In this document: positions 60,377 through 64,000 of the stretch, piece by piece
How positions within the stretch are numbered: position 1 is the first letter of the stretch
How the letters are laid out: the number at the start of each line of letters is the position of its first letter
Assembly: GCF_013839425.1 (NCBI RefSeq)
Contig: NZ_JACDNP010000003.1
Location: 235,872-299,871, forward strand
Direction of reading: 5' to 3'
Length of the DNA: 64,000 nucleotides
Source: Halorhabdus salina
Lineage (GTDB): Archaea > Halobacteriota > Halobacteria > Halobacteriales > Haloarculaceae
The notes under the pieces: generated by a model
The model's database searches: none
What the model was told of the DNA's origin: nothing
What the model saw: the letters and a program-made list of their open reading frames with translations, nothing else
Made by a program: the position numbers and the translations under genes

Positions 60377-61342
60377 GTGACCCGCGAGTTTACCGAGATC
60401 ACCGTCGTCGGCGACGACGCCACGGGATTGATCGCCGAGGTTACCTCCCTCCTCTTCGAGCGCGGGATCAACATCGAAGACCTCGATCAGGCGGTCCGGG
60501 AGGGCGTCTTCCGGATGACGACGATGGTCGACACCAGCGAGATGATCGTCACCGAGGAGACCCTGCGGGAGGATCTCCAGGACCTTGCCGACGATCTCGG
60601 AGTCGACATCACGGTCCGGTTCCCCGAGGACCGTGAGACCCAGTCTATCGCTGTTCTCGTGACCAAGGAGAGTCACTGCCTGGAAGCCATCTTCGAGGCC
60701 TGGGCCAGCGGGAATATCGACGCCGACGTCGAGGTGGTCATCGGCAACCACTCCGATCTCCAACCGCTCGCCGAGAAGTACGATGTCCCTTTCCACGACA
60801 TCGGCGACGAGAAGGGCACGCCCGACGAGGACGAACTCTTAGATCTGCTCGCCGAGTACAACGCGGACCTGATCGTCCTCGCGCGGTACATGCGCATCCT
60901 CAGCCCGGACGTCGTCTTCCGGTACGAAAGTCGGATCATCAACGTCCATCCCTCGCTACTTCCCTCCTTCCCCGGTGCGTCGGCGTACATGCAGGCCATC
61001 GAGGAGGGAGTCCGGATCGCCGGCGTGACCGCCCACTACGTGACAACTGACCTCGATCAGGGCCCGGTCATCACCCAGCGGGTGTTCAACGTTCCTCCGG
61101 AAGCGACCGAGGAAGAACTGCAGCAGATCGGCCAGCCATTAGAGGCCGAGGCACTACTGGAGGCGATAGATCTCCACCTCAACGACGAGATCTACGTCCA
61201 CCGTGGTCGGACTCGGCTGCGCGATCCCGAGGAGACCGACGCCCAACTGGGCGCCCCCGAAAAGATCGACGAACTCAATCCCGATCGACCGATCGATGGG
61301 TTAGGTGAAATTGTTTCAACGGGTGGCGAGGCCGACGACTGA
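60377..61342 (+). CDS. purU: formyltetrahydrofolate deformylase PurU
   Basis: The protein has 321 residues. It hydrolyses 10-formyltetrahydrofolate and yields formate for PurT-type purine synthesis. An N-terminal ACT domain (about 3-75; VVGDDATGLIAEVTSLLFER) precedes a formyltransferase-like domain with INVHPSLLPSFPGASAY and VTAHYVTTDLDQGPVI (catalytic His and Asp). The C-terminal 55 residues extend past the usual length. The start is uncertain among GTG codons at 60368, 60371 and 60377; the last fits the family start best. Confidence 0.9.
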   Translation: MTREFTEITVVGDDATGLIAEVTSLLFERGINIEDLDQAVREGVFRMTTMVDTSEMIVTEETLREDLQDLADDLGVDITVRFPEDRETQSIAVLVTKESHCLEAIFEAWASGNIDADVEVVIGNHSDLQPLAEKYDVPFHDIGDEKGTPDEDELLDLLAEYNADLIVLARYMRILSPDVVFRYESRIINVHPSLLPSFPGASAYMQAIEEGVRIAGVTAHYVTTDLDQGPVITQRVFNVPPEATEEELQQIGQPLEAEALLEAIDLHLNDEIYVHRGRTRLRDPEETDAQLGAPEKIDELNPDRPIDGLGEIVSTGGEADD

Positions 61343-61395
61343 CGACCAGTTGGAACCCAATCGGCCGATAATAACGCTCCAGCGGAGAAAACGAG

Positions 61396-61617
61396 TTATT
61401 CCAGACCGAGGTCGGCCAGCGAGTGCGTGTGCTGCCACGCGCCAGCGATCGCGTCAGTATCGAAGGTGATGACGCCGTCGGTCAGCTCCAGCCGGACGGT
61501 GTCGCCGTCGATCTCCGTGTCGTGAAGGTGCAGTTCAAGCGGCTGGCCGAAGTCCGCGACCGCGATCATCAGTTCACCGTTCGTTTCGAGCAACTCCTGT
61601 AGTTCGTCAGCTTCCAT
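61396..61617 (-). CDS. small conserved haloarchaeal protein
   Basis: The protein has 73 residues and is acidic. It begins MEADELQELLETNGELMIAV and has DFGQPLELHLHDTEIDGDTV, a short beta-rich domain. No motif tells its function. It lies convergent to purU and divergent from the zinc-finger microprotein. Confidence 0.7.
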   Translation of the reverse strand: MEADELQELLETNGELMIAVADFGQPLELHLHDTEIDGDTVRLELTDGVITFDTDAIAGAWQHTHSLADLGLE

Positions 61618-61710
61618 AGTCGGATACAGCTACACGCGAACTACCCAAAAAGATTGCTACATCATGGATTTTCGACGCTGATTCCACCGAACGGACCGAC
61701 GCAAGCCCTC

Positions 61711-61731
61711 GTTTTTGGCCGGCCTAAAAAC
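61711..61731 (+). promoter_or_regulatory. inverted repeat upstream of the zinc-finger microprotein
   Basis: GTTTTTGGCC is followed directly by GGCCTAAAAAC, a near-perfect inverted repeat with one extra base. It lies 57-77 nt before the ATG at 61788. It could be a terminator hairpin or an operator; the sequence alone does not decide. Confidence 0.35.
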
Positions 61732-61787
61732 AGGCAGAACCCGCCCCTTCTGGAAGGGCTAAACGGGGCCGTCCCTGCTGTCGGGGT

Positions 61788-61898
61788 ATGCAGGTCTCCC
61801 ACTACGATACGTGTCAGGACTGTGGCTGTGAACTCGAAGCAACCACGACCTACCGCAATCACGCCTACTGTGGCGATTGTGGCGGGACGCTCGCCTGA
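61788..61898 (+). CDS. 36-residue zinc-finger microprotein
   Basis: The ATG at 61788 opens a 36-residue frame, MQVSHYDTCQDCGCELEATT to DCGGTLA, ending TGA at 61896-61898. Two CxxC knuckles (CQDCG and CGDCG) could hold one zinc. A TATA-like GGCTAAAC lies about 27 nt upstream, as for leaderless genes. Such small CxxC proteins are common in haloarchaea and mostly uncharacterised. Confidence 0.72.
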   Translation: MQVSHYDTCQDCGCELEATTTYRNHAYCGDCGGTLA

Positions 61899-61928
61899 GT
61901 CGCGACAGCAACAGTCCGCTCAGAGATC

Positions 61929-62948
61929 CTAGACACGCTCGATCGCGTCCTCGATAGCTGGCGCGTCGAAGACATCCCGACCGACATAGGCGTTCGTCCC
62001 CGCCTGGTAGAGGTCGCTTGCGGCGTCGATAATATCTTCTTCGAGCGGTTCCGGCTGGCGCTCACACAGTGATTTCCAGTCGGCCACGCCGCGCTCGTTC
62101 GCCACCGCCTTCGCGTCGCTGACGGCCCCGACCCAGTCCGATTGGGTCCGCTTGTGATATTGTCGAATGACTTCCTTGCTGACTTCCTGCCCATCGTAGG
62201 AGAACCGATTCTCATCGAAGGTGCCCACCACGTCAGCGACCCGGATCTCGCCCTGGTAGTAGAGACACTCGATTTTGCCGTCTTCGTGGACGAAGCCTGC
62301 CTCGGCAGCCTGGCGATTGAGCAGGTCGTTGACCTCGCGGGCGACAGCTTCGAGAGCATCGATATCGGCACGGCCGGCGATCCGGTCGGCCGCCGCCGCC
62401 GAGAGGTACCGATCCTGTTCCTCGTACTTCGTCGAGAATTCCACGATCGGGTCGGTCAGTTCGACGGCCTCCTCGGGCCACGATTCGTAATCGAGACCGT
62501 GGTCGGCCGGGTCCGAGCGCTTCCGAAGGCTCGAACCGACGGGGACGGTGTTGCGGAAGACGATCTCCAGCGGGATGAGGTAGTTCTCGCCCGCCGCGTC
62601 GTGATAGGCATCGTAGTCGTAGCCGCCTGTCTCGTGTGGCAGATCCGGGACCTGTGTCAGACTGATAGCCATCTCGCGGGGCTGTTTTCCGGCCTCGATG
62701 GCCGTTTCGAGGGCCATCTGTTCGCCATCGACGACGACACCCTCGTAATGAGTGCCTATGCCAGCTGCGTCCAGTTGGTCGAAGTTAGAGGCCCCCATCG
62801 TACAGAGTGACGCCCCCTTTCCGGGGATTTCGTCGGGCATCTTCCCCCAGTCGAACACCGAGTAGTCGTCGGTGAAGACGAACGCGCCCCGACCCAACCC
62901 GGTCGCCGTCGGTTCCTCGTCGATCCGGAACTCCTTGACGCTGGTCAT
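61929..62948 (-). CDS. purC: SAICAR synthetase PurC
   Basis: The protein has 339 residues. It joins aspartate to CAIR in purine synthesis. The family start [40 protein letters not shown], and the later [10 protein letters not shown] and [21 protein letters not shown] support it. It is the longer archaeal form. The ATG at 62948 fits the family start; the extension above it is not alike. Confidence 0.92.
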   Translation of the reverse strand: MTSVKEFRIDEEPTATGLGRGAFVFTDDYSVFDWGKMPDEIPGKGASLCTMGASNFDQLDAAGIGTHYEGVVVDGEQMALETAIEAGKQPREMAISLTQVPDLPHETGGYDYDAYHDAAGENYLIPLEIVFRNTVPVGSSLRKRSDPADHGLDYESWPEEAVELTDPIVEFSTKYEEQDRYLSAAAADRIAGRADIDALEAVAREVNDLLNRQAAEAGFVHEDGKIECLYYQGEIRVADVVGTFDENRFSYDGQEVSKEVIRQYHKRTQSDWVGAVSDAKAVANERGVADWKSLCERQPEPLEEDIIDAASDLYQAGTNAYVGRDVFDAPAIEDAIERV

Positions 62949-63248
62949 CGAATCGGCGTTCCGGGCCGGCACCCTTAGAGGTTGCACATCCTACCGGCCG
63001 GGCACATCGCCGTCGAGTGCACGCCCGTTCAACGCATGTGCGTCTCCGGAACAGCTTCGAGCGGTAACTGCCTATCCCATCACAAACGCGTGTGTTGCCC
63101 TGGATCACGAGAGGGCGTTAGAAAACCAAGCGGTCATTACAGCTTTATCTATTCGAACGGACTGGCTGAAACGTGAGATACATTTATACAAGTGGCTTTT
63201 GTTATCGAGATCGATAGGCGCACTCATCGCATATCGCCCCGTTCTACA
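62949..63248. other. intergenic region with promoter-like sequence
   Basis: No gene is seen. From about 63100 the composition is A+T-richer. CATTTATACAAG at about 63180-63191 resembles a TATA box, but it lies about 60-70 nt before the next gene, so a longer leader would be implied. No tRNA or structured RNA was recognised. Confidence 0.4.
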
Positions 63249-64000
63249 ATGAGCTCCCAAGACGTTCACATACTCCACGTTCCTGCTCCCGCTGCCGATC
63301 GGGAGATCGGGAAGCAACTCGCCAATATCGACGGATACGACGTGCTTACGAAGACATGCATCGAACCGGCCCTAGAAGCCGTCACGGCTGGCGATATAGA
63401 TTGTATCGTCACCGTGGACGACGGGAGCGGTGCCGGAATCACATTTCTCCGCCGTCTCCGGTCGCGAGTTACCGACCCGACGCCGTTCGTTCTCGTCGTG
63501 GACAATCCAGCCGAGCAGACAGTGATAGACGCGCTGAACGCCGGTGCCGATCGATTTCGCCGAGTCCAGGAGGTCGAAGACGACGTATCCTCACTGGCTA
63601 CAGCGATCGACGAAAGTATCATGGCTCGCAACGCCGAGCGACAGGCCGCCCAAGACCGCCGCGAATACGAGCGGCTGTTCAAACATATCAACGAGGGGGT
63701 CGCATTACATCGGCTGGTTAGAGACGACGACGGAACACCAATCGACTACGAATTGATGGAGGTGAACCCGGCCGGCCGTGATATGCTCGATATCGATTCG
63801 CCACGGGCGTTGCCGGCCCATGCGTCGACATTCTTCGAGCAGGACCCACCACCGTATCTCGATCAATATGCGGATGTCGTCGAGACTGGCGAATCCGTGA
63901 CATTCGAGACGTACTTCGAGCCGTTCGAATCGTGGTTCAGCGTAGCCGCGTACGCACCGGACGGAAATCAGTTCGCCACGGTTTTCGAAGACATCACGGG
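63249..64000 (+). CDS. PAS-containing sensor protein with degenerate receiver domain (partial)
   Basis: The frame is open from the ATG at 63249 to the window end (250 residues), so the C-terminus is missing. The N-terminal about 120 residues follow a receiver fold: HILHVPAPAADREIGKQLAN, DCIVTVDDGSGAGITFLRRL, FVLVVDNPAEQT. The acidic pair is replaced by PA in the first loop, so phosphorylation is doubtful. A PAS domain follows at about 130-240 (EYERLFKHINEGVALHRLV). A histidine kinase module is expected beyond the edge. Confidence 0.8.
   Translation, partial: MSSQDVHILHVPAPAADREIGKQLANIDGYDVLTKTCIEPALEAVTAGDIDCIVTVDDGSGAGITFLRRLRSRVTDPTPFVLVVDNPAEQTVIDALNAGADRFRRVQEVEDDVSSLATAIDESIMARNAERQAAQDRREYERLFKHINEGVALHRLVRDDDGTPIDYELMEVNPAGRDMLDIDSPRALPAHASTFFEQDPPPYLDQYADVVETGESVTFETYFEPFESWFSVAAYAPDGNQFATVFEDIT

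Overview
The window is chromosomal DNA of an extremely halophilic archaeon (class Halobacteria). This follows from the G+C-rich code, acidic proteins, starts that follow a TATA-like element by about 25-30 nt (leaderless transcription), and archaeal information genes (rpoL, rpoF, rpoE1/spt4, tfs, aEF-1 beta, aIF2 gamma, Nmd3, L21e, archaeosine RaSEA). A two-gene transketolase, transaldolase, ribulose-phosphate epimerase, and a membrane [NiFe] hydrogenase suggest a sugar-fermenting relative of Halorhabdus. The genus is an inference only.

Layout. 1-4.4 kb: the tail of an unknown gene, a gene-poor stretch, hisF, a zinc-ribbon/CAP-like membrane protein, an NhaC antiporter and rpoL. 4.5-8.6 kb: a conserved information block (zinc-finger microprotein, aEF-1 beta, L21e, rpoF, DUF655, ksgA, HemK2-type methylase, AlaX). 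8.7-12.2 kb: a tight UbiD / aconitase-X large / aconitase-X small / UbiX operon that matches the modified archaeal mevalonate route. 12.3-25.5 kb: an AEC transporter, ferritin-like protein, split transketolase, transaldolase, a large sensor kinase, an aldo-keto reductase, a frameshifted triosephosphate-isomerase-like gene, prs, rpe, tfs, a pilin, folA and thyA. 25.6-33.2 kb: methyltransferases, NAC, PUA, NYN and cysteine-cluster proteins, and an XPD-like helicase. 33.4-34.0 kb: a DUF433 antitoxin with a decayed toxin. 34-45 kb: purine nucleoside phosphorylase, Trm5/Taw2, Nmd3, a stomatin, regulators, a glycosyltransferase and an epimerase remnant. 45.4-49.1 kb: a dephospho-CoA kinase, Spt4, Rpb7, PIN, aIF2 gamma and MscS block. 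49.2-51.2 kb: RaSEA and purQS.

The most striking region is 51.4-60.3 kb. It holds ten genes for a membrane-bound complex shaped like respiratory complex I (A-, B-, C-, D-, H-, I-, N-, J-, K- and L-like subunits). The D-like subunit keeps both CxxC pairs that hold the NiFe centre, and the B-like subunit has the hydrogenase-type SCNGC motif. A HycI-type maturation endopeptidase gene lies between the two halves on the opposite strand. The set therefore reads as an ion-pumping group 4 [NiFe] hydrogenase, probably fed by ferredoxin, and not as NADH dehydrogenase. With the non-oxidative pentose phosphate genes it suggests fermentation of sugars with H2 release and conservation of energy as an ion gradient. 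The right end holds purU, purC, two small proteins and the start of a PAS sensor protein cut by the window edge.
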